Assembly: GCA_948688495.1 (NCBI GenBank)
Contig: CAPQSW010000024.1
Coordinates: 21,785 to 46,110, forward strand
DNA from: an uncultured Lachnospiraceae bacterium
Lineage (GTDB): Bacteria; Bacillota; Clostridia; Lachnospirales; Lachnospiraceae
Direction: 5' to 3'
DNA length: 24,326 bases
How positions within the stretch are numbered: position 1 is the stretch's first letter; each line of letters begins with the position of its first letter. This document shows, piece by piece, positions 9,319-17,262 of the stretch. The translations under genes were made by a program, and so were the position numbers. The notes below the pieces were generated by a model that was not told where the DNA came from, did no database searches, and was given only the letters and a program-made list of their open reading frames with translations.

Positions 9319-9351
9319 AAAATTGTAAATGGCAAATGTTTTCAATTTTTT
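9317..9351 (+). terminator. Weak AT-rich hairpin after telA
   Basis: AAAAAATTG (9317-9325) and CAATTTTTT (9343-9351) form a 9-bp stem with a 17-nt loop, overlapping the telA stop codon. The stem is nearly all A-T, so termination may be leaky. Confidence 0.4.
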
Positions 9352-9378
9352 GTCAAAAAATATAATATAAGTTAACAA
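9339..9378 (+). promoter_or_regulatory. Candidate promoter region of the metallopeptidase gene
   Basis: Two overlapping options are visible: TTTTCA (9339-9344), 16 bp, TATAAT (9361-9366); and TTGTCA (9350-9355), 17 bp, TAACAA (9373-9378). Either would start transcription 25-45 nt before the gene at 9413. The sequence does not decide between them. Confidence 0.4.
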
Positions 9379-9412
9379 TTTCCATTATAGTTGACAGGAA
9401 GGGAGAACCAAT

Positions 9413-11302
9413 ATGCAAGAGCCCAAAATCTGCATTAAGTCTGTATCAGAACGGGGGAAATGGGGAGTTTTAGCCATGCTGTTGACATTTTTCATAGGAT
9501 TTTGCCTTTCTATGAATGTGAAAGCGGCAGATGTTCCTACAATTACAAAGGTTCAGCTGATCAACAGTACGGATATTGAAATCTATTGGAGTGAGGAAGT
9601 GGACGGCGCGGGCTGGGTAGAGAGCCAGTATGTAAATAATAAGCTTGTGAAGCAGGAGCAGAATTATTCCATTACCGTAGATGGAACAGATAACCCCATC
9701 AATTATTGGTACTGGGAGGAGTACGGCCAGGAGCTCAAAGGCGTTGTCTATTTTAATGAAAGAAATGTTTACTTTCCAGAAAATCCAGATATACCAAAGA
9801 CAACGGTACAGTTAATGTACCCGATTGAAAATCTTACGGATCTTCCGGAGATTAAGCTGACGATTAAAGGAAATAAGATTAAATCAAAAGCAACGAATAC
9901 CTATGTGCCAGAGCAGACCATTACTGTAAATACCTATGAGCCGTATTATCAGAAAGAGAGAACACTTAGCTGTGGGGTTAAGGTTCTTGGAAGCTCTAAG
10001 GTCCGGGATGAGGCAATGGATACGGCAGTGGAGATGCTAAAAGTTATTCTTGCAAATGAATCGGTTGCAGAGCGTATGGGAAATGCGGGCTGTATGCTGG
10101 GCATCTATGGCGAAGGGGAGGTTGCCTATGATATACCGGAACATCGGTTTTCTTATGATGAAAGCGGACGTATGGATGTGGAAGGTTTTGGAGGGACACA
10201 GCTTGCCTCTATCCGGGACGCCAACGTGCTTAGGCTCAAAACTGGAAGTTATACGACAGGTTATCCCGATGAGTCAATTCTGACCCATGAATTTGCACAT
10301 ACTGTACAGGAGTTTGGTCTTACCGATGAACAGAAACAGGAAATCCACACTATTTATGAAGATGCAATTAAAGCAGGGAAATGGCGGGCTTCCGACGGCC
10401 TTACATATGCCGGGTCCAATGAATATGAATATTTTGCAACGCTGAGCGCTATGTGGTTTAACGTTATGGATGATACATACGACGGCACATGGATAAAGGA
10501 TGGCAGAGGTCCTATCAATACCCGGGCTGAGCTTAAAGTCTATGACCGGGCAGCCTATGATTTTCTGTCTAAAATTTATGTGTCAGACCAATATCTGCCG
10601 TCTCCCTGGGAGAATGGAACTGTTCCAAATAATTATATATATCCGGGTTCAGAAACAGATCCAGATGATAGTAAGGATCCTGGAGATAACACGAATCCTG
10701 GGGACAATACAAATCCTGGAGATAATACGAATCCCGGGGACAATACAAATCCTGGAGATAACACAAATCCCGGGGATAATACGAATCCCGGAGATAAAGA
10801 CCCTGTAGTTAAGAATTATACCGTTACATTTGCTTATAATAACGGTAAGACGAGCGTAAAGAAAACGGTAAAAGAAGGAGATAAGGTTTCTATGCCATCC
10901 ACGCCTAAGAAAAAGGGGTCTATTTTTAAAGGCTGGTATCAGGGAACGAAGAAATATAACTTTAACAGTAAGGTTACAAAGGATGTCACCCTGCAGGCAA
11001 GATGGGAAAAAGTAAAAAATCCGGGAAAGACGTCCGTGAAATCCCTGAAAGCAAAGAAAGGTAGAAAAGTTCTTGTCACAATCAAGAAGCTGAAAAATGT
11101 GGATGGATATAGGATTACCTATGCCAAGAATAAGAAACTTACCAAATCGAAAAAATCCGTCTATACGTCGTCCTTAAATAAGACGCTGAAGCTGAAAAAG
11201 GGAACTTATTATATCGGCGTACAGGCGTACCGGAAGGATTCTGCCGGGCAGAAAATCTATGGTAAGATGAGTGTCTTAAAGAAAGTAATGGTTACAAAGT
11301 AA
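9413..11302 (+). CDS. Secreted HExxH (gluzincin-like) metallopeptidase with repeat linker
   Basis: This 629-residue protein has a signal peptide (likely cut after A38) and an Ig-like N-terminal domain (about 40-175). The peptidase domain (about 180-405) carries H292-E-F-A-H296, and 43 residues later NEYEYFA, where E339 is the probable third zinc ligand. HExxH plus a distant Glu followed by aromatic-F-A recalls lethal-factor/Pro-Pro-endopeptidase-like and fungal HEFxH peptidases; I cannot place it in one family. A tandem (D/N)PGDNT linker (422-463) follows, then a Listeria/Bacteroides (InlB) repeat (about 466-532) ending in VTLQARWEK. A lysine-rich Fn3-like end (about 535-629) completes it. 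It is exported and probably wall-attached through its basic tail. RBS GGAAGGGAG is 7 nt from the ATG. The sensor kinase gene starts 31 bp downstream, so read-through or co-regulation is likely. Confidence 0.72.
   Translation: MQEPKICIKSVSERGKWGVLAMLLTFFIGFCLSMNVKAADVPTITKVQLINSTDIEIYWSEEVDGAGWVESQYVNNKLVKQEQNYSITVDGTDNPINYWYWEEYGQELKGVVYFNERNVYFPENPDIPKTTVQLMYPIENLTDLPEIKLTIKGNKIKSKATNTYVPEQTITVNTYEPYYQKERTLSCGVKVLGSSKVRDEAMDTAVEMLKVILANESVAERMGNAGCMLGIYGEGEVAYDIPEHRFSYDESGRMDVEGFGGTQLASIRDANVLRLKTGSYTTGYPDESILTHEFAHTVQEFGLTDEQKQEIHTIYEDAIKAGKWRASDGLTYAGSNEYEYFATLSAMWFNVMDDTYDGTWIKDGRGPINTRAELKVYDRAAYDFLSKIYVSDQYLPSPWENGTVPNNYIYPGSETDPDDSKDPGDNTNPGDNTNPGDNTNPGDNTNPGDNTNPGDNTNPGDKDPVVKNYTVTFAYNNGKTSVKKTVKEGDKVSMPSTPKKKGSIFKGWYQGTKKYNFNSKVTKDVTLQARWEKVKNPGKTSVKSLKAKKGRKVLVTIKKLKNVDGYRITYAKNKKLTKSKKSVYTSSLNKTLKLKKGTYYIGVQAYRKDSAGQKIYGKMSVLKKVMVTK
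10676..10801 (+). repeat. Seven 18-bp tandem repeats encoding (D/N)PGDNT
   Basis: Seven in-frame 18-bp units encode a Pro/Gly/Asp/Asn-rich spacer between the peptidase domain and the InlB-type repeat. Units differ mainly at synonymous third positions (CCT/CCC, GGA/GGG, GAT/GAC, AAT/AAC, ACG/ACA). The last unit diverges to NPGDKD. Confidence 0.95.
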
Positions 11303-11333
11303 ACGCTGGTAAAAATAAAAGGGCTGGAAACAG

Positions 11334-13199
11334 ATGCAGGATAATTGGAAAAGCAAAAAGCATACCCGACAACGTTATAAAGACTGGAGCTTTCGGAAGT
11401 TTTTTGGTATCAGCCTGTGTCTGTTCTTATTCCCTGTCCTTTTGCTCCAACTTATATATGTGAGAGCCAGCATTTCTAATATGAATGAAAATGTGAATGA
11501 GCAGATTTATAATAATTTGCTGCAAGTATCTGAAAAATTTAATCTAAAGCTGGAATCTTATGAAGATACGGTTTATCAAATTTATTCGGACAAAGAGATT
11601 ATTAAGAATCTGGAGCAGTACCATCAGGCAGATGATATAGAGCAGGCACATTGTTTTTATCAATTAAATGAAAGGCTGAAACAATTTGTGGAGAGTAAAA
11701 AGGGAATCCGCAGTATCAGCTTAATCTGCCCTACTGGGGAGAGTATTACCTATGATACCCACAGCGGATCTGCTCTGGATAATATCTGGCGTGATTACAA
11801 GGACCTTCGTTTGATTCCGCCCTATCAGAAAACATATGGTAAAAGTGAAATGGTTCTCATCCCTACACAGAACATTGTAAGCGGGGGAAAGCTGGAATCC
11901 CTGTTTTTCCTGGGGAAAGAATTATATAATACAGAGAATTTAGAACAAGGTATGATAGCAGTTTTGATTATTGCCATCGAAGAGGAAGAACTGGATAATA
12001 TATGTAATGGAACTTTTTATCCAAACAGTCATAGTGTGAACTTTATGAGTGATACGTATGGATATGTATGTTCCTTTCCTGATATTGAACAGATAGGAAA
12101 GACCTTGACCGTGCGGGAGGATGTGCTGGAATTTATAGAATCTGCAAATGTATTTGAGAGCAGGAATCTTTTTAGCAATTACTATCAGGATGAGAAGACA
12201 GGATGGATTTTTCATAACGTATATGACCAGGATTATATGATGCATGATATTAATATGCTTCAGACAATATACTGGTCCCTGTTTGTGGCAGATGTTCTTG
12301 TGGTTTTTCTTTTTATCAAATCCATCAACCGCTATTTCAGTGATTATCTTAAACAGATAATAGAAGGAATCCGTCAGGTAAATAAGGGAAATCTGAATGT
12401 CAGGCTTGTGGTGGACAGGAAGGATGAACTTGGTCAGATTGGAGAGAACTTTAACCATATGGTAGACAGGATTAAGACTCTGATAGAAGAAGTTACGGAG
12501 ATTTCAGAGAAAAAGAACCGGGCAGAAATCAAAGCGTTGGAGTCACAGATTAATCCTCATTTTCTTTATAATACCTTGGACGCCATCAACTGGATGGCTG
12601 TTCGTAGGGATGAATTTGAAATCAGCAAGATGATAAGCAACCTCGGATTAATTCTGCGTTACAGCATGAATCAGAGCAATGAACAGGTAGAAATCTCAGA
12701 GACAGAGGAATGGCTGAAATCCTATGTAGCGCTGTACCAGTTGAGGTATGGATATTCTTTTCAATTTGAAATCTATGTGGAAGATGAGGTCAGGCACTTT
12801 ATGATATATAAGCTGCTGATCCAGCCCATTGTAGAGAATGCCATTATCCATGGATTGAAGGATATGGAAGGAGGGATGCTGCGTGTAGATATAGGGTTTG
12901 CAGAGCAGCAGGAGTGTATTCATGTGATTGTGGAGGATAACGGTGTCGGAATGGAAAAGGACAAGGTTGACTTTTACAATCAAAGGGAGCGGGAGTGGAG
13001 CAGGTCAGAACGAATCGGGCTGGCAAATGTATTTGAACGGATGCAGTTATATTATGGAAAGAAAGGGCAATGGCATATCAGCAGCATGGAAGGGCTGGGG
13101 ACTATTATGGAACTAATTTTACCCATAGGCAGAAATATTCAAGGGAATCTTCCATCGGAGGATACAGGAGAAAATATAAGAGAAAAGGTGATAACATGA
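11334..13199 (+). CDS. YesM-type sensor histidine kinase
   Basis: This is a 621-residue membrane sensor. A basic N-terminus and TM1 (about 23-43) are followed by a large extracytoplasmic sensor domain of Cache type (about 44-309), TM2 (about 310-330) and HAMP. The His_kinase core (PF06580) has QINPHFLYNTLD with phosphoacceptor H409, an N-box QPIVENAIIHG (N502) and a G-box EDNGVGM (D535). Kinases of this class typically sense extracellular carbohydrates and pass phosphate to AraC-type regulators. The regulator gene overlaps by ATGA at 13196-13199, so the two are translationally coupled. The start has only a weak ribosome binding site (GGAAA). A solute-binding lipoprotein is encoded after the regulator and may present ligand to the sensor, which is inference. 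Confidence 0.9.
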   Translation: MQDNWKSKKHTRQRYKDWSFRKFFGISLCLFLFPVLLLQLIYVRASISNMNENVNEQIYNNLLQVSEKFNLKLESYEDTVYQIYSDKEIIKNLEQYHQADDIEQAHCFYQLNERLKQFVESKKGIRSISLICPTGESITYDTHSGSALDNIWRDYKDLRLIPPYQKTYGKSEMVLIPTQNIVSGGKLESLFFLGKELYNTENLEQGMIAVLIIAIEEEELDNICNGTFYPNSHSVNFMSDTYGYVCSFPDIEQIGKTLTVREDVLEFIESANVFESRNLFSNYYQDEKTGWIFHNVYDQDYMMHDINMLQTIYWSLFVADVLVVFLFIKSINRYFSDYLKQIIEGIRQVNKGNLNVRLVVDRKDELGQIGENFNHMVDRIKTLIEEVTEISEKKNRAEIKALESQINPHFLYNTLDAINWMAVRRDEFEISKMISNLGLILRYSMNQSNEQVEISETEEWLKSYVALYQLRYGYSFQFEIYVEDEVRHFMIYKLLIQPIVENAIIHGLKDMEGGMLRVDIGFAEQQECIHVIVEDNGVGMEKDKVDFYNQREREWSRSERIGLANVFERMQLYYGKKGQWHISSMEGLGTIMELILPIGRNIQGNLPSEDTGENIREKVIT

Positions 13200-14704
13200 G
13201 GATTGTAATTGTAGAGGACGAAATTGCAATTCGAGATGGCTTAAAGAAAATGATAAGCGCCAATACAGAACATATTGTAATCGGAACCTGTAAAAATGCA
13301 ACAGAGGGAATAGCGTTTATTAAGGAAAATCATCCTGATTTAGTGCTTACTGATATTCGTATGGATGGAATGAATGGGCTGGAAATGCTCTCTGATTTAA
13401 AGCAGCAGGGTGTTGAGGTTTATAGTATTATCATCAGCGGTTATGCAGATTTTGAATATGCCAGGAAGGCGTTGAGTGTCGGAGCGCAGGAATATCTACT
13501 AAAGCCTGTCTCAATTGATGCGCTGCAGAAGGCTTTGGAGCGCATTGAAAGTGAGTATATGGAGAACAGATTTCAGTTTATGAAAAAGCCTGAAAACTAT
13601 GTCCGGGAATATTTTTTTGGGACAGAGAAAGAACAGGTAGAAGCAAAACAGGCGTTAAGTAATATTTTTAAGGAAGAAAAAGGTAAAATATATGGTATGA
13701 TCGTCGGTTATTTCGGAAATATAAATAAGGAACAGTTGGAAGATATGGAATTTCCCCTGCGCAGTATGAAGCATCAGTTTCCACAACTCAGTTACCTGGA
13801 TGCATGGGAACAGCGCATGAAATTCCGGATTCTGATCCTAAAGGGAGATAACAGGGGATTAGAGGCATTTGCATCTGCCTTTGATGAAATGGCACGATAT
13901 GATTATAAACAGAAGAAACGAGAAGTTCCCTGGTGCATGGGCGTCTGTGAAAGCATGGAAGATTGGAGAGATTGCTTTCGGATGGTACACAAAGTAATTT
14001 CTGGATATTTTACAAAAGAATATTACGGATTACTGCGGGCAGAAGAAACCGATGAGGAATCCGTAAAAGATTTTGTGTATCCCGTCCAGATGGAACGAAA
14101 AATTATGTCTGCCCTTGAGGAAGGAAATTATGAGGAGGTAAAAGAGGGGATAGAAGAATTTTTGGAACATGCCATATCCAGAGAGTATGGGGCAGAAGAA
14201 ATCCGTCATGGTACAATAAAGCTGATTACCAGAATGATGGATGTTGCGAAAGAAATAAATCAGAAAGCGTATGAAGAACTTAATGAGAATGATTATCTCA
14301 AAGGAGTGCTTTTGGCATATACGCGTACAGAAATCCGTGAGATTCTTATGAAATATGGCGATAAAATCTGCGACAGGAAAAAGAAAGAGGGTATCAGTAA
14401 TTACACGATTAACCGGACACTGGAATATATCCGCACACATTATAAGGAAGGAATCAGCCTTGAGAAAACGGCAGAGGTATTAAATATTACACCAGAATAC
14501 CTCAGCATGCTGTTTAAACGGGAAATGGGAATGAACTTTTCCGTATTTTTGAAAGAGTTTAGAATCAGCCATGCCAAACGGCTGTTAAAAGCGACGGATA
14601 TGAAAATTTATGAAGTTGCGCAGGAATGCGGCTATAGCAATTCTAATTATTTTACAAAAGTGTTTAAAGAAGTAACCGGCATTTCACCAGCAGAGTATCG
14701 GTAA
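13196..14704 (+). CDS. YesN-type response regulator, REC plus AraC HTH
   Basis: This is a 502-residue regulator. The receiver domain (1-about 120) begins MRIVIVEDE with acidic residues D8/E9, phosphoacceptor D53 in LTDIRMDGMNG, S81 in SGYADF and K103 in LLKPVS. A middle region (about 125-400) resembles the variable linker domain of YesN proteins. The C-terminal AraC/XylS double HTH (about 405-502) includes LEKTAEVLNITPEYLSMLFK and ends GYSNSNYFTKVFKEVTGISPAEYR, a classic finish. The ATG at 13196 is chosen over a longer in-frame ORF from 13070 because of the ATGA overlap with the kinase and an AGGTG motif 5-6 nt upstream. It likely activates nearby glycan-processing genes; no binding site was identified. 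Confidence 0.9.
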   Translation: MRIVIVEDEIAIRDGLKKMISANTEHIVIGTCKNATEGIAFIKENHPDLVLTDIRMDGMNGLEMLSDLKQQGVEVYSIIISGYADFEYARKALSVGAQEYLLKPVSIDALQKALERIESEYMENRFQFMKKPENYVREYFFGTEKEQVEAKQALSNIFKEEKGKIYGMIVGYFGNINKEQLEDMEFPLRSMKHQFPQLSYLDAWEQRMKFRILILKGDNRGLEAFASAFDEMARYDYKQKKREVPWCMGVCESMEDWRDCFRMVHKVISGYFTKEYYGLLRAEETDEESVKDFVYPVQMERKIMSALEEGNYEEVKEGIEEFLEHAISREYGAEEIRHGTIKLITRMMDVAKEINQKAYEELNENDYLKGVLLAYTRTEIREILMKYGDKICDRKKKEGISNYTINRTLEYIRTHYKEGISLEKTAEVLNITPEYLSMLFKREMGMNFSVFLKEFRISHAKRLLKATDMKIYEVAQECGYSNSNYFTKVFKEVTGISPAEYR

Positions 14705-14720
14705 GATGAGGTCAGTATTT

Positions 14721-15959
14721 ATGAAGAAGAAGGTTGTGTGGGATCTGTTTTTGTTGTTTATCATTGTGGGATTGATGGGATGCGGTGATACGGCAAATGA
14801 GAATCAGGATATGAGCGGACAGGAATTTGGGCGGAAACGTCAGGAGCTGACACTCTGGTCGTATTATGAGACAAAAGCACAGAAAGAAGGAATTGACAAG
14901 CTGGTCAGGCAATATAACGAATCCCAGAAGGAGTATTGGCTTTCCTGGGAGTATGTGCCTATGGCGGATTTTGTAAAAACATTGTCGTTTTCACAATCCG
15001 GGGATCATATGCCTGATATAATTTTGACAGATAACCCAGATATGGGAAGTTTAATAAAGGTCGGTCTGCTTGCAGATATTACGGGAAAGCTGGAAGAAAC
15101 AACTCTTGCAGAGGATTACTATCCAGAAGTATGGAAATTTGTAGAGGAGGAAGGGAGCTGTTATGGAGTGCCTTTTTGCTGTAATAATACGGCAATCATT
15201 TATAATAAGCAGATATTTGACGAGAAGAATCTTGAGATTCCTGCTACATGGGAAGAATTTAAACGGACAGCCATTGCGCTTACAGAGGAGGGCAGTCATT
15301 ATGGATTTGCAATGTCTGCAGTAAGCGGTGAGCAGGGGGCGTTTCAGTTTATGCCCTGGATGCTTGCAGCGGGAGTAAGCATAGAAAATATGGCGGACGA
15401 GAATGCGAAAGAAGCATTTTTTCTGATAAATGGTCTTTTGAAAGAAAAATCCATGCCGAACGATTGTATGAACTGGTCTCAGAATGATTTATCGAGAAGT
15501 TTTACCGCGGGGGAGGTTGCAATGATGGAGAACGGCCCCTGGTCTTTGACTTCCTTGGATGCGTCTGGTATCGACTATGGGATCTTTCCATTTCCTGCAA
15601 ATGGTTCTACAGGAGTTGTTCTGGGCGGGGAAGTTTTGGCGGCGGTTGCGGGAAGGAATGTGGAAGGCGCTGTATCCTTCATTAACTACTATAATAGGAA
15701 AGAAGTCATGGAGGATATTTGCCAGATTACTGGAAATATCCCGCCTAAGAAAGAGCTTGCAGAAGCATTTGGGGAAAAGAATCCGAATTACCAGGTATTT
15801 GTAAAGCAGATGCAGCATGGTATCTGCAGAAAATCTATCAAGGATTGGAAAGACGTCTGTAATGCAATTTCTGACAGTCTCAATAAGATGTTTGGCAGTG
15901 AGGAAAATATAGAGGGAATATGGAAAGAATATGTGGACCATATAAAAGGCAAAATCTAG
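14721..15959 (+). CDS. Extracellular solute-binding lipoprotein (UgpB/MalE-like), no permease partner
   Basis: This 412-residue lipoprotein has the signal MKKKVVWDLFLLFIIVGLMGC with lipobox LMGC and C21 as the lipidated residue. The mature part is a type-1 carbohydrate-binding protein: LTLWSYYETKAQKEGIDKLV near the start, then DIILTDNPDMGSLIKVGLL, YGVPFCCNNTAIIYNKQIF, PATWEEFKRTA, and F(T)AGEVAMMENGPWSL. The start at 14721 is preferred over 14706 because GATGAGG lies about 9 nt upstream; the earlier ATG has no good site. It sits 16 bp after the regulator stop, in one operon with the kinase and regulator. The expected inner-membrane permeases are absent downstream, where a promoter and terminator follow. 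It may act as a ligand receptor for the kinase or work with a distant transporter. Confidence 0.85.
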   Translation: MKKKVVWDLFLLFIIVGLMGCGDTANENQDMSGQEFGRKRQELTLWSYYETKAQKEGIDKLVRQYNESQKEYWLSWEYVPMADFVKTLSFSQSGDHMPDIILTDNPDMGSLIKVGLLADITGKLEETTLAEDYYPEVWKFVEEEGSCYGVPFCCNNTAIIYNKQIFDEKNLEIPATWEEFKRTAIALTEEGSHYGFAMSAVSGEQGAFQFMPWMLAAGVSIENMADENAKEAFFLINGLLKEKSMPNDCMNWSQNDLSRSFTAGEVAMMENGPWSLTSLDASGIDYGIFPFPANGSTGVVLGGEVLAAVAGRNVEGAVSFINYYNRKEVMEDICQITGNIPPKKELAEAFGEKNPNYQVFVKQMQHGICRKSIKDWKDVCNAISDSLNKMFGSEENIEGIWKEYVDHIKGKI

Positions 15960-16051
15960 TGAAAGAAGTGAGGAGAAGCATAAATTATATCATGGAAAAT
16001 GAGATAAGAGGCTATACCTGAAAGATAGTTGGAAAAATTTACAGACTGCTC
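15960..16051 (+). other. Gene-free stretch after the solute-binding protein
   Basis: There is no terminator hairpin directly after the lipoprotein gene. A 9-codon ORF (ATG GAA AAT ... TGA) follows GAGGAG but with too long a spacing, so no gene is called. Transcripts from the kinase operon could read through to the terminator at 16197-16224. Confidence 0.5.
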
Positions 16052-16080
16052 TTGACAAAGAGGGAAAAGTATATGATAAT
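16052..16080 (+). promoter_or_regulatory. Near-consensus sigma-A promoter
   Basis: TTGACA (16052-16057) is a perfect -35 element, followed by a 17-bp spacer and GATAAT (16075-16080) preceded by TAT. It is the best -35 match in the window. The predicted start is about 16087, where no good gene begins, and the terminator ends at 16224. Confidence 0.6.
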
Positions 16081-16186
16081 AATTTCATGGCATAAGATTG
16101 TCATGAGCAATAAGTTTCATACCGGTGACAGCAAGCCGGTAATTAAAAAGACAGATAGGTTATATTTGTATATCCCTTCTTTATAA
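16073..16186 (+). CDS. Possible 37-residue small protein
   Basis: An ATG at 16073, 8 nt after GAGGG (16060-16064), opens a 37-codon reading frame. It runs from MIIISWHKIVMSNK to LYLYIPSL and ends 10 bp before the terminator hairpin. The peptide is basic and matches nothing I recognise. The promoter at 16052-16080 overlaps this start codon, so a transcript from that promoter could not include it; only read-through from the kinase operon could. An internal ATG at 16103 would give 27 residues but lacks a ribosome binding site. This may be chance coding in a small-RNA locus. Confidence 0.2.
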   Translation: MIIISWHKIVMSNKFHTGDSKPVIKKTDRLYLYIPSL

Positions 16187-16224
16187 ACATGCAAGGCCCC
16201 TGCCCGATCCCGGCGGGGGTTTTT
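16087..16224 (+). ncRNA. Candidate small RNA or leader RNA of about 135 nt
   Basis: The segment is bounded by a near-consensus promoter (16052-16080) and a GC-rich intrinsic terminator (16197-16224). Inside are a 6-bp hairpin TACCGG/CCGGTA (16120-16125 with 16136-16141, 10-nt loop), and a weaker AT-rich hairpin around 16157-16175. GCCGG at 16135-16139 could instead pair with CCGGC at 16210-16214 in the terminator, which would allow an antitermination switch. I recognise no known riboswitch or RNA family. It may act in trans or as the leader of the downstream membrane-protein gene. The 5' end is predicted only from promoter spacing. Confidence 0.45.
16197..16224 (+). terminator. Intrinsic terminator
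   Basis: CCCCTGCC pairs with GGCGGGGG (8 bp, one G-U) around a 7-nt loop, followed directly by TTTTT. It ends the candidate small RNA and any transcript coming from the kinase operon. Confidence 0.85.
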
Positions 16225-16273
16225 GCGTGGGATGCAGCATATAGACTGCGAACAAATGAAAAAGCTTCCATCG

Positions 16274-16302
16274 TTGCAATAACATGGATAATTTAATAAA
16301 AT
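16274..16302 (+). promoter_or_regulatory. Promoter of the CmpB-like gene
   Basis: TTGCAA (16274-16279), a 17-bp spacer and TAAAAT (16297-16302) lie after the terminator and about 40 bp before the next gene, giving it a short independent leader. Confidence 0.55.
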
Positions 16303-16342
16303 AATGCAAAGTAAAAATAGTTGATAGAAAGGAAGAACAGTT

Positions 16343-17197
16343 ATGCCGGTGTCATTATACGAGGTCATTTGGATATTTTTAATATATGCATTTTTGGGGT
16401 GGGCATTAGAAGTAGCATTTGCTGCTGGTAAGTTAAGGGAATTTGTAAACAGAGGGTTTTTAAATGGTCCGGTCTGCCCGATTTATGGCTGTGGCGTCCT
16501 GTTGCTCGTTATAGTGCTGACGCCTTTAAGACAGAGTTACATACTGTTATTTTTGGGTGCATTCATCCTTGCGTCTGCAATAGAGTTTATTACTGGGTTT
16601 TTGTTGGAAGAGCTGTTTCATAACAAATGGTGGGACTATTCGGATAGAAAATTTAATATCTGCGGGTATGTCTGTCCGCTGTTTTCTGTGCTCTGGGGTT
16701 TGGGCTGTATCGTGGTGCTTAAAGTGATTCATCCCGCTATCTACAGGCTGATTCGTTTTGTGCCGGAATTGCCCGGCGTCATAGTGCTTATAATTTTGAG
16801 TATTGTGTTTATGGCAGATTTAGTTATCACTGTGGCGAATATTCTCAAGTTTAACCAGAGACTTGCGCTTTTGGATGAAATTGCTGGAAAGATTAAAATC
16901 ATATCCAATGAAATTGGAGAAAACATTTACGAGGGAGTAACCGTCGCTGTGGAAAAGGGCGGGGAACTCAGGGAGAATGTAGATATTAAGGCAGCGGAGT
17001 TTAAGGATATTTTGCTGGAGAAAAAGGCGGAGAAAGCGAAGCTTCAGCAGGAGTATAACCGCCTCCTAAAAGAGAATGTCAGCTTTGGCATGAAGCGATT
17101 GATGAAGGCATTTCCACGGATGAAGTCTAATTTATATCAGGAGTCTTTGCTGAAATGGAGGAAATATTGGGGGGAGAAACGTAAGCAGGAGGATTGA
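16343..17197 (+). CDS. CmpB-type multi-pass membrane protein (PF06541)
   Basis: This 284-residue protein has an N-terminal membrane domain (about 5-170) of four to five helices. It contains the family-typical segments FLGWALEVAF, FVNRGFLNGPVCPIYGCG, EFITGFLLEELFHNKWWDYS and FNICGYVCPLFSVLWGLGC. The charged, helical cytoplasmic tail (about 175-284) is Lys/Glu-rich. Databases label the family 'putative ABC transporter type IV', but there is no ATPase gene beside it and no proven transport role. It has its own promoter (16274-16302), and RBS AAAGGAAG is about 7 nt before the ATG. The following 110 bp carries the promoter of the large GH127 gene and no visible terminator, so read-through is possible. 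Confidence 0.8.
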   Translation: MPVSLYEVIWIFLIYAFLGWALEVAFAAGKLREFVNRGFLNGPVCPIYGCGVLLLVIVLTPLRQSYILLFLGAFILASAIEFITGFLLEELFHNKWWDYSDRKFNICGYVCPLFSVLWGLGCIVVLKVIHPAIYRLIRFVPELPGVIVLIILSIVFMADLVITVANILKFNQRLALLDEIAGKIKIISNEIGENIYEGVTVAVEKGGELRENVDIKAAEFKDILLEKKAEKAKLQQEYNRLLKENVSFGMKRLMKAFPRMKSNLYQESLLKWRKYWGEKRKQED

Positions 17198-17262
17198 GAG
17201 GATGTTATCTTAAAAATCTACCACAATCTTAAAAAAGTGTCATATCAAGTGAACATACTATT

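Noticed and set aside
9391..9396. Perfect TTGACA just before the metallopeptidase gene
   Set aside because: Its -10 element would fall inside the coding region and the start would lie downstream of the ATG.
10676..10801. CRISPR-like regular repeats
   Set aside because: Units are 18 bp, directly adjacent with no spacers, in frame, and encode a plausible linker.
13070..13195. Upstream in-frame extension of the response regulator
   Set aside because: It is a shadow of the kinase C-terminus; the receiver domain starts exactly at 13196, with an ATGA overlap and a ribosome binding site.
15960..16186. Remnant of a permease gene after the solute-binding protein
   Set aside because: Translations of this stretch show no transmembrane pattern or permease motif; nothing supports a pseudogene.
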